A program made the position numbers and the translations under genes. From positions 1 through 64,000 of the forward strand of contig NZ_BOOU01000076.1 of assembly GCF_016863395.1 (NCBI RefSeq): a DNA stretch of 64,000 bases, read 5' to 3'. The notes under the pieces were generated by a model, which was not told where the DNA came from, did no database searches, and saw nothing but the letters and a program-made list of their open reading frames with translations. This stretch comes from Sphaerisporangium rufum. GTDB taxonomy: Bacteria; Actinomycetota; Actinomycetes; Streptosporangiales; Streptosporangiaceae. Below, one piece after another: positions 1 through 8,073 of the stretch; the stretch's first letter is position 1, and each line of letters opens with the position of its first letter.

Positions 1-508
1 CCTCGACCAGGGCGCGGCCGGTGGCGCGGAAGTAGGTGCGCATCCAGAAGGTGCCGAAGGCGACCGACATGGCGACCTGTGGCAGCGCGACCGCCCAGAA
101 GGTGTCGGTCAGGCCGAGCAGGCGCAGGTCGAAGAACAGCGGCACCGCGATCGCCTCGGTGGGCATCATGATGCCGAGCAGGAACAGGTAGAACAGCACC
201 TGCTGCCCGCGGAAGCGCATGGTGCCGAACGCGTAGCCGCTGAGCACCGACAGCGCCACCGACACCACGACCACGAAGCCGGAGACCGCGAAGCTGGTGC
301 GCAGGTAGTCGCCGAACCGGCCGACCTCCCAGGCCTTGGCGAAGTTGCCCGGGTACACCCCGGCGAACGAGCCGCCGGGCGCGGCGCCCGCGCTGTCGTC
401 CGGGCCGAGGGCGGCGGTCAGAATGGTGAGCACCGGGAACAGCGCGAAGGCGGCGAAGACGATCAGGATCGCGTAGTTGGCGGCGCGCTCGGCGCGGGAG
501 ATCCTCAT
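1..508 (-). CDS. Sugar ABC transporter permease, MalG-like (partial)
   Basis: Inner-membrane subunit of a carbohydrate ABC importer (MalG/CUT1 type). Its start ATG (508-506) overlaps the TGA of the preceding permease in an ATGA junction, so the two are translationally coupled. About 169 residues are present: a first hydrophobic segment (YAILIVFAAFALFPVLTILT), a long periplasmic stretch, then further membrane segments (FVVVVSVALSVLSGYAFGTM, VLFYLFLLGIMMPTEAIAVP). The PTEAIAVPLF stretch is typical of this family. The gene runs off the left edge, and the EAA loop that contacts the ATPase lies outside the window. No ATPase gene is visible here; such importers often share a genome-wide MsiK/MalK ATPase. 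Confidence 0.9.
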   Translation of the reverse strand, partial: MRISRAERAANYAILIVFAAFALFPVLTILTAALGPDDSAGAAPGGSFAGVYPGNFAKAWEVGRFGDYLRTSFAVSGFVVVVSVALSVLSGYAFGTMRFRGQQVLFYLFLLGIMMPTEAIAVPLFFDLRLLGLTDTFWAVALPQVAMSVAFGTFWMRTYFRATGRALVE

Positions 509-1458
509 GGGGCGGTGGCCCGGTCGGTGAGGCGGTTGACCGCGAAGGAGACCACGAAGATGATCGCGGTCAGCGTCACCCCGATGGCGGCGGCCGAGCC
601 GACCTGGCCGTTCTCGAACGCCCGCCGGTACACCTCGAAGGACGGCACCGTGGTGGAGTCGCCCGGCCCGCCCCGGGTGGTGACGTACACCAGGTCGAAG
701 GTGCGCAGCGCGGCGATCATGGTCAACGTGAGCGCGACGGCGATCTCGCCGCGCACCGCGGGCAGGGTGATGGCGAAGAACTCGCGGACCGCGCTGGCGC
801 CCTCCAGCCGGGCCGCCTCGTACAGCTGCTGTGGCACCCGGCTCATCCCGGCGAGCAGCAGCACGGTGACCAGGCCGCTCTCGAACCAGGTGCCGACCAC
901 GCCGACCGCGGGCAGCGCGAAGGCGTAGTCGCCGAGCCAGCCGCGGGCGAGCCCGTCCAGCCCGACGGCGCGCAGCAGGTCGTTCAGGCTGCCGTCGGGG
1001 GCGTAGACGCGGCGCCAGGCCACCGCGACGACCACCATCGCGATCACCTGGGGCAGGAAGATGACGGTGCGGAAGAAGCCGAGGCCGCGCACCTTGGCGT
1101 GGTTGAGCACCGCCGCCAGCGCCAGCCCGACGGCGAGCGGCAGCACCGCGTAGAACACCAGCAGCACGGCCGCGTGCCCGAACGCCGCGCGCAGCCGCTC
1201 GTCGGCGAGCAGGTCGGCGTAGTTGGAAAGGCCGGCCCAGCGGCCGAGCGACAGCCCGTCCCAGTCGTACAGCGACAGCTGCACCGCGCGCCCGATCGGG
1301 AAGAGCAGGAACGCCGCGTAGATCGCGAACGCCGGGAGGATGTACAGGTAGGCCACCCGGCGCGGCTCGCCGGGTGGCGCGCCGCCGGCCGGCCGGGGGC
1401 GCCGCGCGGCCCGGGCCGGTGCGGTGGTCCGGCCGGGTCGCGCGGAGGTGGCGGTCAT
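505..1458 (-). CDS. Sugar ABC transporter permease, MalF-like
   Basis: First permease subunit of the same carbohydrate importer, 317 aa. A basic, proline-rich N-terminal tail precedes about six membrane segments; the first is VAYLYILPAFAIYAAFLLFP. The EAA cytoplasmic loop, which docks the ATPase, is visible as EAARLEGASAVREFFAITLP near residue 225. Only three bases separate its start from the stop of the binding-protein gene, and it overlaps the next permease by 4 bp. The order kinase, binding protein, MalF, MalG reads as one operon. The substrate cannot be told from the permease; the divergent GH4 gene suggests a glucoside or disaccharide. Confidence 0.93.
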   Translation of the reverse strand: MTATSARPGRTTAPARAARRPRPAGGAPPGEPRRVAYLYILPAFAIYAAFLLFPIGRAVQLSLYDWDGLSLGRWAGLSNYADLLADERLRAAFGHAAVLLVFYAVLPLAVGLALAAVLNHAKVRGLGFFRTVIFLPQVIAMVVVAVAWRRVYAPDGSLNDLLRAVGLDGLARGWLGDYAFALPAVGVVGTWFESGLVTVLLLAGMSRVPQQLYEAARLEGASAVREFFAITLPAVRGEIAVALTLTMIAALRTFDLVYVTTRGGPGDSTTVPSFEVYRRAFENGQVGSAAAIGVTLTAIIFVVSFAVNRLTDRATAP

Positions 1459-1461
1459 CGG

Positions 1462-2835
1462 TTATCCGTTGCCCTGGGCGAAGTCCTGGTAGTCCTTCTG
1501 GACGCGCTCCAGGAACTGCGCCGGGGTGGTCTTCTTGGCCAGCAGGTCCTGCAGCGCCGCGCCGAGCGTGTCGTACATCGTGGGGGTGGCGTAGTCGAGG
1601 TAGGGGACCAGGCCGTCGGCCTTGGCGGCGGTGCCGAACGCGGTGAACACGTCCTTCTGCGCCCCCTTCTTGACGGTCTGGAGGGCGGTGTCGGCGACCG
1701 GCAGGTTGCCGGTCTCGGTGAGCGTCTTCATCGCCTCGGTGCCGGTGATGAAGTCGATGTACGCGGCGGCGGCGTCGGGGTTGGGGCTCTTGGCGGTCAC
1801 CGCGAACGGCAGCCCGGTGCCGCCGGTGGCCACCGGCGGGGCGCCGGCGTGCGAGGGGGGCGGCAGCATGAAGCCGAGGTCGCCGCCGAGCGCCTTGGAC
1901 AGGTCGGCCAGCAGCCAGGTGCCGGCGATGAGGAAGACGCCCTTGCCCTTGCCGAAGTCCTGCCAGGCCGGGTCGTAGCCCTGCCCGTTGAAGTCCTTGT
2001 TGAAGTAGCCCTTGTCCACCCAGGACACCAGCTGCTCGGCGGCGTGGGTGTTCTCCGGGGTGCCCCACGAGCCGCCCTGGCGGCCGAAGGCGAGGGTGCG
2101 GATGGCGTCCGGCGCCACCGAGCGGCCCTGGACGGTGCCGAAGACGTGGATGGCGGGCCACTTGTCGAGGTTGCCCAGCTGCAGCGGCACCTCGCCGCCC
2201 TGCTTGGCCTTGTCCAGCGCCGCCTCGAACTCCGCCCAGGTGGCCGGGGGCTCGATGCCGAGCTTCTTCAGCTTGGCGGCGTTGTAGAAGACGCCGACGA
2301 CCTCGCCGACCTGCGGCAGCCCGTAGAGGTTGCCCTCGCCGAAGATCTTGCCGTCCGGGGTGTAGCTGGAATAGCGGCGCACCGACTCGGGGTAGCGGTC
2401 GGCCCACTTGTAGGCGGCGGCGTAGGCGTTCAGCGGGAGGAGCTGGCCGGCCTTGACGAAGGCGCCCATGTCGGAGCGCCCGTTGTTGGCCTCGACGACG
2501 TCGGGCGGCTCGTTGCCGCTCAGCGCGAGCTTCAGGGTGGTCTTCAGGTCGTCGAACGAGCGGGACACCCGCTTGATCTTGATGTTGGGGTACTTGGCCA
2601 TGAAGGCGGCGTTGAGCTTCTTCATCTGGGCGTCCTGCCCGCCGCGCACCTCCTGGTCCCAGACGGTCAGCGTGACGTCGCCGAGCGCCGCCGGGTCGGT
2701 GCGCACCGATGTGGTCGGCACCGGCGTCGGCGCGGCGGCGGGCGCCGAGGACCCCGGCGCGCACGCCGTGGCCGCCAGCACCAGCAGGCCGGCGGCGAGC
2801 GCGGCGGCCGGCCGCGGGCGGATGGTGACGGGCAT
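1462..2835 (-). CDS. Extracellular sugar-binding lipoprotein of ABC importer
   Basis: Solute-binding protein (bacterial extracellular family 1), 457 aa, that captures the sugar outside the membrane. The chosen ATG at 2835 begins a lipoprotein signal peptide: basic N-terminus, hydrophobic core AALAAGLLVLAATAC, lipobox ending at Cys25. A low-complexity Ala/Pro/Thr linker follows, then the mature domain (LTVWDQEVRGGQDAQMKKLN, FMAKYPNIKIKRV, PPDVVEANNG). A longer in-frame opening upstream lies inside the kinase gene and would bury the signal peptide. The kinase stop is 5 bp upstream and the MalF start 3 bp downstream, so it is co-transcribed with both. Confidence 0.93.
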   Translation of the reverse strand: MPVTIRPRPAAALAAGLLVLAATACAPGSSAPAAAPTPVPTTSVRTDPAALGDVTLTVWDQEVRGGQDAQMKKLNAAFMAKYPNIKIKRVSRSFDDLKTTLKLALSGNEPPDVVEANNGRSDMGAFVKAGQLLPLNAYAAAYKWADRYPESVRRYSSYTPDGKIFGEGNLYGLPQVGEVVGVFYNAAKLKKLGIEPPATWAEFEAALDKAKQGGEVPLQLGNLDKWPAIHVFGTVQGRSVAPDAIRTLAFGRQGGSWGTPENTHAAEQLVSWVDKGYFNKDFNGQGYDPAWQDFGKGKGVFLIAGTWLLADLSKALGGDLGFMLPPPSHAGAPPVATGGTGLPFAVTAKSPNPDAAAAYIDFITGTEAMKTLTETGNLPVADTALQTVKKGAQKDVFTAFGTAAKADGLVPYLDYATPTMYDTLGAALQDLLAKKTTPAQFLERVQKDYQDFAQGNG

Positions 2836-2840
2836 GTGGT

Positions 2841-3986
2841 TCACCCCTTGCTGTCGGTGTCCGTGAGTTCCGCGGCGCCGGTCGCCACGTCGGCGTGCCG
2901 CGACATCGTGGCGGCGGCGCGGCGCACCGCGCCCACGGGCACGGCGGGGACGAGCTGCTCCAGGAAGGCGTACCGGCGGGCCAGCGAGTCGATGTAGGCG
3001 CCGCTGTGGCCGGCGGCGGCACGCACCTGGTGCCACCAGTCGGCGATGTCACCCCAGCCGGGGGCGGCCAGGGATCCGCCGAACTGCTGCACGGCCAGCG
3101 CCGAGCATACCCCGGCGAAGGCCAGCCGGTCGGCCAGCGGCCAGCGGCACAGGGTGCCGAGCACCAGGCCGGCGCCGAACACGTCCCCGGCGCCGGTCGG
3201 GTCCAGCGCCCGCACCCGCAGTGCCGGCACGAAGGCCTCCTCGCCGGAGATCGAGTCGATGGCCATCGCCCCGTTGGCGCCGTCGGTGACCACGGCGAGC
3301 GGCACCCGGTCGGCCAGCGCGTACAGCGCCTCGCGCGGGGTGTCGGCGCCGGTGTAGGCCATGGCCTCCACCGCGTTGGGCATGAAGGCGTGGCAGTGCG
3401 CGAGCTGGTCCAGCAGGGTGGGGGGCCAGGTCTCGGAGGGGTCCCAGCCCACGTCGGCGAAGACCAGGGCGCCGTCCTTGCGGGCCAGGTCGGCCCAGGT
3501 GCCGCCGCCGAGCGGCTCCTCCTCGGTCAGCGACACGATGACCGCCCCGGCCCGCGGCGGGTGGCCGATCATCTCGGTGGCCGGCATCGGCGGCGGGTGG
3601 CCGTGGGTGACCATGCTGCGGTCGCGGTCGACGGCCATCGAGACGGTCACCGGGGAGTGCCAGTGCTTGAAGCGCCGGGACCGCGACAGGTCGACCGACT
3701 CCTGCTCCGACAGGATGCGCCAGTTGAAGTCGGCGTAGTCGTCGTCGCCGAACGCGGCGGCCATCGAGGTGCGCAGGCCGAGGCGGCTGGTGGCGATGGC
3801 GAGGTTGGCGATGCCGCCGGGGCAGGAGCCCATGCCGTCCGCCCACACCTCGGTGCCGGCCTCGGGCATCGCGGGCAGGCCGGTGAAGACGATGTCCAGG
3901 AAGACGGTGCCCGCGGTGAAGACGTCGAACTCCGGCCCGCCGGGCGCGCGGATGGTGGCTAGTGGATCGTAGGCCTGGGCAGACAC
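2841..3986 (-). CDS. PfkB-family carbohydrate kinase
   Basis: Cytoplasmic sugar kinase of the ribokinase/PfkB superfamily, 381 aa. The N-terminal sugar-binding part shows FDVFTAGTVFLDIVFTGLP and the GG motif of CPGGIANLAIATSRLG. The C-terminal PfkB signature 2 is DPTGAGDVFGAGLVLG, whose GAGD Asp is the catalytic base in this family. The GTG at 3986 is preferred because GAGGAGG lies about 10 nt upstream; a further GTG at 4025 adds 13 poorly conserved residues. It is the first gene of the leftward sugar operon. No PTS gene is present, so this kinase could supply the phosphorylated substrate that the divergent GH4 enzyme needs (inference). Confidence 0.9.
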   Translation of the reverse strand: MSAQAYDPLATIRAPGGPEFDVFTAGTVFLDIVFTGLPAMPEAGTEVWADGMGSCPGGIANLAIATSRLGLRTSMAAAFGDDDYADFNWRILSEQESVDLSRSRRFKHWHSPVTVSMAVDRDRSMVTHGHPPPMPATEMIGHPPRAGAVIVSLTEEEPLGGGTWADLARKDGALVFADVGWDPSETWPPTLLDQLAHCHAFMPNAVEAMAYTGADTPREALYALADRVPLAVVTDGANGAMAIDSISGEEAFVPALRVRALDPTGAGDVFGAGLVLGTLCRWPLADRLAFAGVCSALAVQQFGGSLAAPGWGDIADWWHQVRAAAGHSGAYIDSLARRYAFLEQLVPAVPVGAVRRAAATMSRHADVATGAAELTDTDSKG

Positions 3987-4017
3987 CGGAGAGAGTCCTC
4001 CTCGACGCTGAGAAGAT

Positions 4018-4025
4018 GTGCGCAC
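4018..4025. promoter_or_regulatory. 8-bp palindrome in divergent sugar-locus promoter region
   Basis: GTGCGCAC is a perfect palindrome in the 134-bp gap between the divergent kinase and DeoR genes. It lies where an operator for the local DeoR protein would be expected. The shared core TGTGCGCA (4017-4024) recurs at 15779-15786 in the promoter of the second sugar locus. Binding is inference. Confidence 0.3.
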
Positions 4026-4108
4026 TCTTGCACGATTTGGTTATCCATATCAAGGGCCGGCTTGCGCTGTCTGCTCATTTTTGCGCGTTCATGCGTGCGG
4101 GTGACTGG

Positions 4109-4114
4109 TACGAT
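4109..4114 (+). promoter_or_regulatory. -10 hexamer TACGAT for leaderless deoR-type gene
   Basis: TACGAT fits the actinobacterial TANNNT -10 and ends 6 nt before the GTG at 4121, so transcription would begin at or next to the start codon. No Shine-Dalgarno sequence precedes that GTG, which agrees with a leaderless mRNA. Confidence 0.5.
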
Positions 4115-4120
4115 CCTCCC

Positions 4121-4918
4121 GTGTTGCAGCACATCCGGCACGCCGCGATCATGCAACGCGTCCGCCTGGCGGGCGCGACCAGCGTCCGTGACCTGGCCGC
4201 CCAGCTGGGCGTCAGCCCTTCCACGATCCGCCGCGATCTGGAGGTGCTGAACCGGGACGGCACGCTCACCCGGGTGCGCGGCGGCGCGCTCGCCAACCTG
4301 GACGCCGACGGCGACCGGCCGTTCGCGACGGTCGCCTCGGTCGACGAGGAGGACAAGGACGCGGTGGCGCGCCGGGCCGCAGACCTGGTCGACGACGGCG
4401 ACGTGGTGCTGCTGGACATCGGCACCACCACCGTCCGGCTGGCCCGCCGGCTGGCCGGCCGCCGGGTCACCGTGGTCACCTCCAGCCTGGCGGTCCTCGA
4501 CGCGCTGCGCGGCGACCCGGAGGTGGAGCTGCTGCTGCTCGGCGGCATGGTGCGCCGCGCCTACCACTCCCTGGTCGGCGTGCTCACCGAGCAGGCGCTG
4601 CGTCAGGTGTGCGCCGACCACGTCTTCCTCAGCGCCAGCGGGGTGCGTCCCGACGGGCAGGTGACCGACTCGACGCTGGCCGAGGTGCCGCTGAAGCGCG
4701 CCATGATGGCCGCCGGCGAGCAGGTGGTGCTGCTGGTCGACCGGCAGAAGTTCCCCGGCACCGGGGCGCTGCGGGTGTGCGGGCCCGAAGAGCTGGACGT
4801 CGTGGTCACCAACCAGGGCGCCGACCCCGCCACGCTGGACGCCCTGGCGGCGGCGGGCACCACCGTACTGGCGGCCGGCGGCCAGACCCGCCGGGCCGCG
4901 GGCAAGGAGCAGGCATGA
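4121..4918 (+). CDS. DeoR-family transcriptional regulator
   Basis: Sugar-phosphate-responsive repressor, 265 aa. The N-terminal winged helix-turn-helix is SVRDLAAQLGVSPSTIRRDL, followed by the family wing VRGGAL. The C-terminal DeoRC sensor domain shows VVLLDIGTTTVRLARRL, TSSLAVLDAL, LLLLGGMVRRAYHSLVG and VFLSASGV. An open frame extends upstream to 3962, but it would overlap the kinase start and lacks family similarity. The GTG at 4121 gives the normal N-terminus and has a leaderless-type -10. The stop overlaps the GH4 start (ATGA), so regulator and hydrolase form one transcript divergent from the transporter operon. DeoR proteins usually sense phosphorylated sugars, which fits the kinase and GH4 content. 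Confidence 0.92.
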   Translation: MLQHIRHAAIMQRVRLAGATSVRDLAAQLGVSPSTIRRDLEVLNRDGTLTRVRGGALANLDADGDRPFATVASVDEEDKDAVARRAADLVDDGDVVLLDIGTTTVRLARRLAGRRVTVVTSSLAVLDALRGDPEVELLLLGGMVRRAYHSLVGVLTEQALRQVCADHVFLSASGVRPDGQVTDSTLAEVPLKRAMMAAGEQVVLLVDRQKFPGTGALRVCGPEELDVVVTNQGADPATLDALAAAGTTVLAAGGQTRRAAGKEQA

Positions 4919-6264
4919 GGCTGACCATCCTCGGCGGCGGCGGGTTCCGCGTCCCGCTGGTGTACGGGGCGCTGCTGCGCGACACCGGCCGGCCCCGGGT
5001 CGAGGAGGTCGTGCTGTACGACGTGTCCGCCGAGCGGCTGGCGGCGATCGGGCACGTGCTGGCCGCCCTGGCCGCCGGGCACGACGACCCGCCGCGGGTG
5101 CGCGCCACCACCGACCTGGACGAGGCGCTGCGCGACGCCGCGTTCGTCTTCTCGGCCGTCCGGGTCGGCGGCCTGGCCGGCCGCACCGCCGACGAGCGGG
5201 TCGCCCTGGACCTCGGGCTGCTCGGCCAGGAGACCGTCGGGCCGGGCGGCGTCGCGTTCGGCCTGCGCACCATCCCGGTGGCGCTGCGCGTCGCCGAGCG
5301 GATCGCCGCGCTCGCGCCCCGGGCGTGGGTCATCAACTTCACCAACCCGGCCGGCATGATCACCGAGGCGATGCGGGCGGTGCTCGGCGACCGGGTGATC
5401 GGCATCTGCGACTCGCCGGCCGGGCTGGTCCGCCGGGCCGAGACCGCGCTCGGGCTGGAACCCGGCCGGGCCGCGCCCGACTACGTGGGGCTGAACCATC
5501 TGGGCTGGCTGCGCGGGCTGGCGTACCAGGGCCGCGACCTGCTGCCGGACCTGCTCGCCGACGACGCCGCCCTGGCCCGGGTGGAGGAGGCGCGGCTGTT
5601 CGGCACGGAATGGGTGCGGTCGCTCGGCGCGCTGCCCAACGAGTACCTGTACTACTACTACTTCACCCGGGAGGCGGTGGCCGCCATCGGCGGTGCCGCG
5701 CGGACCAGGGGAGAAGCCCTGCTGGAGCAGCAGGAACGGTTCTACCAGGAGGTGCTCGGCGCGCCCGGTGACGCGCTGACCGAGTGGCGGCGGGTGCGCC
5801 GGGAGCGGGACGCCTCCTACATGGCCGAGACCCGCGACACCGCGGGCGCCGGGGAACGCGAGGAGGCCGACCTGGCCGCCGGGGGATACGAGGGCATCGC
5901 GCTGGCGCTGATGACCACGCTCGGCCGCGGCGGGAGGGAGACCATGATCCTGAACGTGGCCGGCGGCTCGGCGGTGCCCGGCCTGCCGGCCGACGCCGTT
6001 GTCGAGGTGCCCTGCCTGGTCGACGCCGGCGGGGTGCGCCCGCTGGCCACCCGGCCGCTGCCGCTGGACTTCCTCGGCCTGGTACAGCAGGTCAAGGAGG
6101 TGGAGCGGCTCACCATCGAGGCCGCGGTCACCGGCTCACCGGCGGCCGCGGTGCGCGCGTTCGCCGCCCATCCGCTGGTCGACTCGGTCACCGTGGCCCG
6201 CGATCTGCTGGCCGGCTACCAGTCCCGCATCCCCGACCTCGCCACCGCCATCCGCCCCGCCTGA
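4915..6264 (+). CDS. Glycoside hydrolase family 4, likely 6-phospho-beta-glucosidase
   Basis: NAD- and divalent-metal-dependent glycosidase, 449 aa, acting in the cytoplasm by an oxidation-elimination mechanism. The NAD-binding loop is ILGGGGFRVPLVYGAL (residues 5-20). Family motifs are INFTNPAGMITEAM, GICDSPAGL with Cys165, and GLNHLGWLRGL with His195; the Cys and His correspond to the metal ligands known in GH4. The NHLGW and NPAG patterns favour the 6-phospho-beta-glucosidase branch over alpha-galactosidases. The ATG at 4915 overlaps the regulator stop. GH4 enzymes of this branch normally receive 6-phospho-glycosides from a PTS; here an ABC importer and a PfkB kinase occupy that place. Confidence 0.88.
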   Translation: MRLTILGGGGFRVPLVYGALLRDTGRPRVEEVVLYDVSAERLAAIGHVLAALAAGHDDPPRVRATTDLDEALRDAAFVFSAVRVGGLAGRTADERVALDLGLLGQETVGPGGVAFGLRTIPVALRVAERIAALAPRAWVINFTNPAGMITEAMRAVLGDRVIGICDSPAGLVRRAETALGLEPGRAAPDYVGLNHLGWLRGLAYQGRDLLPDLLADDAALARVEEARLFGTEWVRSLGALPNEYLYYYYFTREAVAAIGGAARTRGEALLEQQERFYQEVLGAPGDALTEWRRVRRERDASYMAETRDTAGAGEREEADLAAGGYEGIALALMTTLGRGGRETMILNVAGGSAVPGLPADAVVEVPCLVDAGGVRPLATRPLPLDFLGLVQQVKEVERLTIEAAVTGSPAAAVRAFAAHPLVDSVTVARDLLAGYQSRIPDLATAIRPA

Positions 6265-6308
6265 CGGCGCCGGCGGCCAGGCGCCACCGCCCCAGGAGGA
6301 TGTCACCG

Positions 6309-6323
6309 GGCCGGCCACCGGCC
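6309..6323 (+). terminator. Possible terminator hairpin after GH4 gene
   Basis: GGCCGG-CCA-CCGGCC forms a perfect 6-bp stem 45 bp after the GH4 stop, followed by ATCTTTC, a weak T-rich tail. It sits between convergent genes. Confidence 0.4.
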
Positions 6324-6388
6324 ATCTTTCTGAACCGGAGTGCCGGGAGGCGCGGCCACGGCGGCGCGGAGCCGCAATGGGCGGACGG

Positions 6389-7303
6389 TTACCGGTGCTC
6401 GTCGAACAGATCGTCGATGGTGTCGATCGTGCCCGCGCGGCCGCCCCACTCCTCGATCTGCGCCAGATCGGTACAGTCGAGAATGCGGGCCCGGGCGCCG
6501 GCCGGGACCGCGATGCCCCGCCCGGCCAGCACGAGCAGCAGCATCTTGGCCTCGCCCTTGGCCTCGCCCCTGGCCTCGCCCTTGGCCTCGCCTTCGGCCA
6601 GGCCTTCCGCCTTTCCCTGGCCGTAATAGTGGCGGGCGAAGTCGCTCTTGTACTCGCGGGTGCCCGTGCTCATCATCGCCTCCAGAATCTGTCCGGCCGC
6701 TGCTGGAAGCATGGCCAGCACCTGGTCAATATAACCTTTGGCCTGGTCGAGTTCGACGTGTTCGAGCCCTTGGAGCATCGCGGCCAGTACCTTCTCACCG
6801 TCGCCGCCGTCGCCATGGATGATCGCCGATAACACGGCCAGCTCGGGGTTGTCCTGCGCGTGCGCCGGATCGATGATCTTCGGCATTTGTACGGGCCCGA
6901 GCACCAAAGGTGTGAGCACCAACCCGGGGTGTCCGAGCACGATGGGATGGGCACACCAGCGGGCGATGGCATCGTCCGGGCTGATGACCAGCAGGACGAC
7001 CGGGCATTCCAGCCGGGCACGCAGGCCGGCCAGGTAGGCGGGCCAACTCCACGGCTTCTTCTTGTCTCGGCTGAGCTGGATCTCCACGATGACGGCCATC
7101 ACGGTCTGGTCGCCGGTGAGCAGCCTGACCACGCTGTCGGCGCGGTATTCGGTGGGCTGGTAGTCGCTGAGGTCGGCCGACTCCAGCCGTGCCTTGGCGA
7201 AGGCGGGCACCGCGTTCGGCTGAACACATGCGACCAGGTCGGCGGCCAGCGATGGTCGTTCCTTGAGGAGTTCGAGCCAGATCTCATGCTCTCGTTTGGG
7301 CAT
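6389..7303 (-). CDS. Rpn-like PD-(D/E)XK nuclease-family protein
   Basis: 304-aa protein of the type found in many copies in actinomycetes and related to Rpn/YhgA recombination-promoting nucleases. The possible PD-(D/E)XK core is YRADSVVRLL followed by VMAVIVEIQLSRDKKK: an Asp, then ExQ and a Lys-rich run in place of ExK. A typical SWPAYLAGLRARL helix follows. The C-terminal quarter has a charged run, EGLAEGEAKGEARGEAKGE, made of imperfect GEAK units (DNA near 6545-6615). The ATG at 7303 is preceded by TAGTGT seven bases upstream, so the mRNA is probably leaderless. No partner gene is evident. Biological role unknown. Confidence 0.7.
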   Translation of the reverse strand: MPKREHEIWLELLKERPSLAADLVACVQPNAVPAFAKARLESADLSDYQPTEYRADSVVRLLTGDQTVMAVIVEIQLSRDKKKPWSWPAYLAGLRARLECPVVLLVISPDDAIARWCAHPIVLGHPGLVLTPLVLGPVQMPKIIDPAHAQDNPELAVLSAIIHGDGGDGEKVLAAMLQGLEHVELDQAKGYIDQVLAMLPAAAGQILEAMMSTGTREYKSDFARHYYGQGKAEGLAEGEAKGEARGEAKGEAKMLLLVLAGRGIAVPAGARARILDCTDLAQIEEWGGRAGTIDTIDDLFDEHR

Positions 7304-7310
7304 GACGTGA

Positions 7311-7316
7311 ACACTA
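7311..7316 (-). promoter_or_regulatory. -10 hexamer TAGTGT (leaderless)
   Basis: Read on the minus strand, TAGTGT lies 7 nt before the ATG at 7303 of the Rpn-like gene, with no Shine-Dalgarno between. A TACATGTA palindrome adjoins it upstream. Confidence 0.45.
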
Positions 7317-7431
7317 CATGTATTCGCTTGCTCACGTAGCGCAGTCGCCTGGTCCGGGCTTGATCTACCTCGTGGCGGAGCGGACGCTCTCTGCCGCCTT
7401 GGCGATGCAAGCCCTTGTCGGATCGGCTCGG

Positions 7432-8070
7432 TCAGGTGAGTGCGGTGCGGACGCCGACCGCCACGAGCACCGCGCCGGCCAGCCGGTCGATCCGGCGGCG
7501 GACGGCGGCCGAGCGCAGCCGTCCGGCGGCGGCGCCGGAGGCCGCGGTCCAGCCGGCCAGCCAGCAGGTGTGCAGGGCGGCGTGCGCGGTGGCGAGCAGC
7601 AGCATGGGTACCAGCACCGGCCGGCCGGGCTGCAGGAACTGCGGCGCGAGAGTGAGGTAGATCGAGGCCGCCTTGGGGTTCAGCACGTTGCCGAGCAGTC
7701 CCTGCAGGTAGGGATGGTGCGCCCGCCACAGCCGGCGCCTGGGCGGGGCCTCCGGCGGGGAAGTGCGGCCCGGGGCGGGGCGGCGGGTAGCCGGGCGGAG
7801 CAGCCAGAGCCCCAGCCCGGCCAGGTACGCCGCGCCGGCCAGCTTCACGGCCAGGAACGCCTGGGACGAGTGGAGCACCAGCGCGGCGAGCCCGGCGGCC
7901 GCCAAGACGGCATGCGTGTAGAGGCCGGTCACCGTGCCCAGGATCACCCACCAGCCCTGCCGCCGCCCGCCCGCGGTCACCCGGGAGACGACCAGCGCCA
8001 GGCTGGTGCCCGGCGTGGCGGTGATGGGGGCGACGGCGGCCAGGAAACCGAGCACGGCGAGCTCGCGCAC
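7432..8070 (-). CDS. LysE-family amino-acid exporter
   Basis: Inner-membrane translocator of the LysE/RhtB superfamily, 212 aa, about the usual length. N-terminal ATPGTSLALVVSRV matches the PGP-type family motif, followed by GTVTGLYTHAVLAAAGLAAL. The conserved second-half motif is GLLGNVLNPKAASIYLTLAPQFL. About six hydrophobic segments flank a basic loop (PRRRLWRAHH). It starts at a GTG four bases after the stop of the phosphodiesterase gene, so the two are co-transcribed. The substrate cannot be predicted. Confidence 0.87.
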   Translation of the reverse strand: MRELAVLGFLAAVAPITATPGTSLALVVSRVTAGGRRQGWWVILGTVTGLYTHAVLAAAGLAALVLHSSQAFLAVKLAGAAYLAGLGLWLLRPATRRPAPGRTSPPEAPPRRRLWRAHHPYLQGLLGNVLNPKAASIYLTLAPQFLQPGRPVLVPMLLLATAHAALHTCWLAGWTAASGAAAGRLRSAAVRRRIDRLAGAVLVAVGVRTALT

Positions 8071-8073
8071 CTG

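Noticed and set aside
1099-2997. A 632-codon plus-strand frame over the first sugar-binding protein and permease
   Set aside because: Antisense shadow of genes with signal peptide and EAA motif; low-complexity translation.
6265-6388. tRNA or small RNA between GH4 and Rpn-like genes
   Set aside because: No cloverleaf or TTCGA loop; only a short hairpin.
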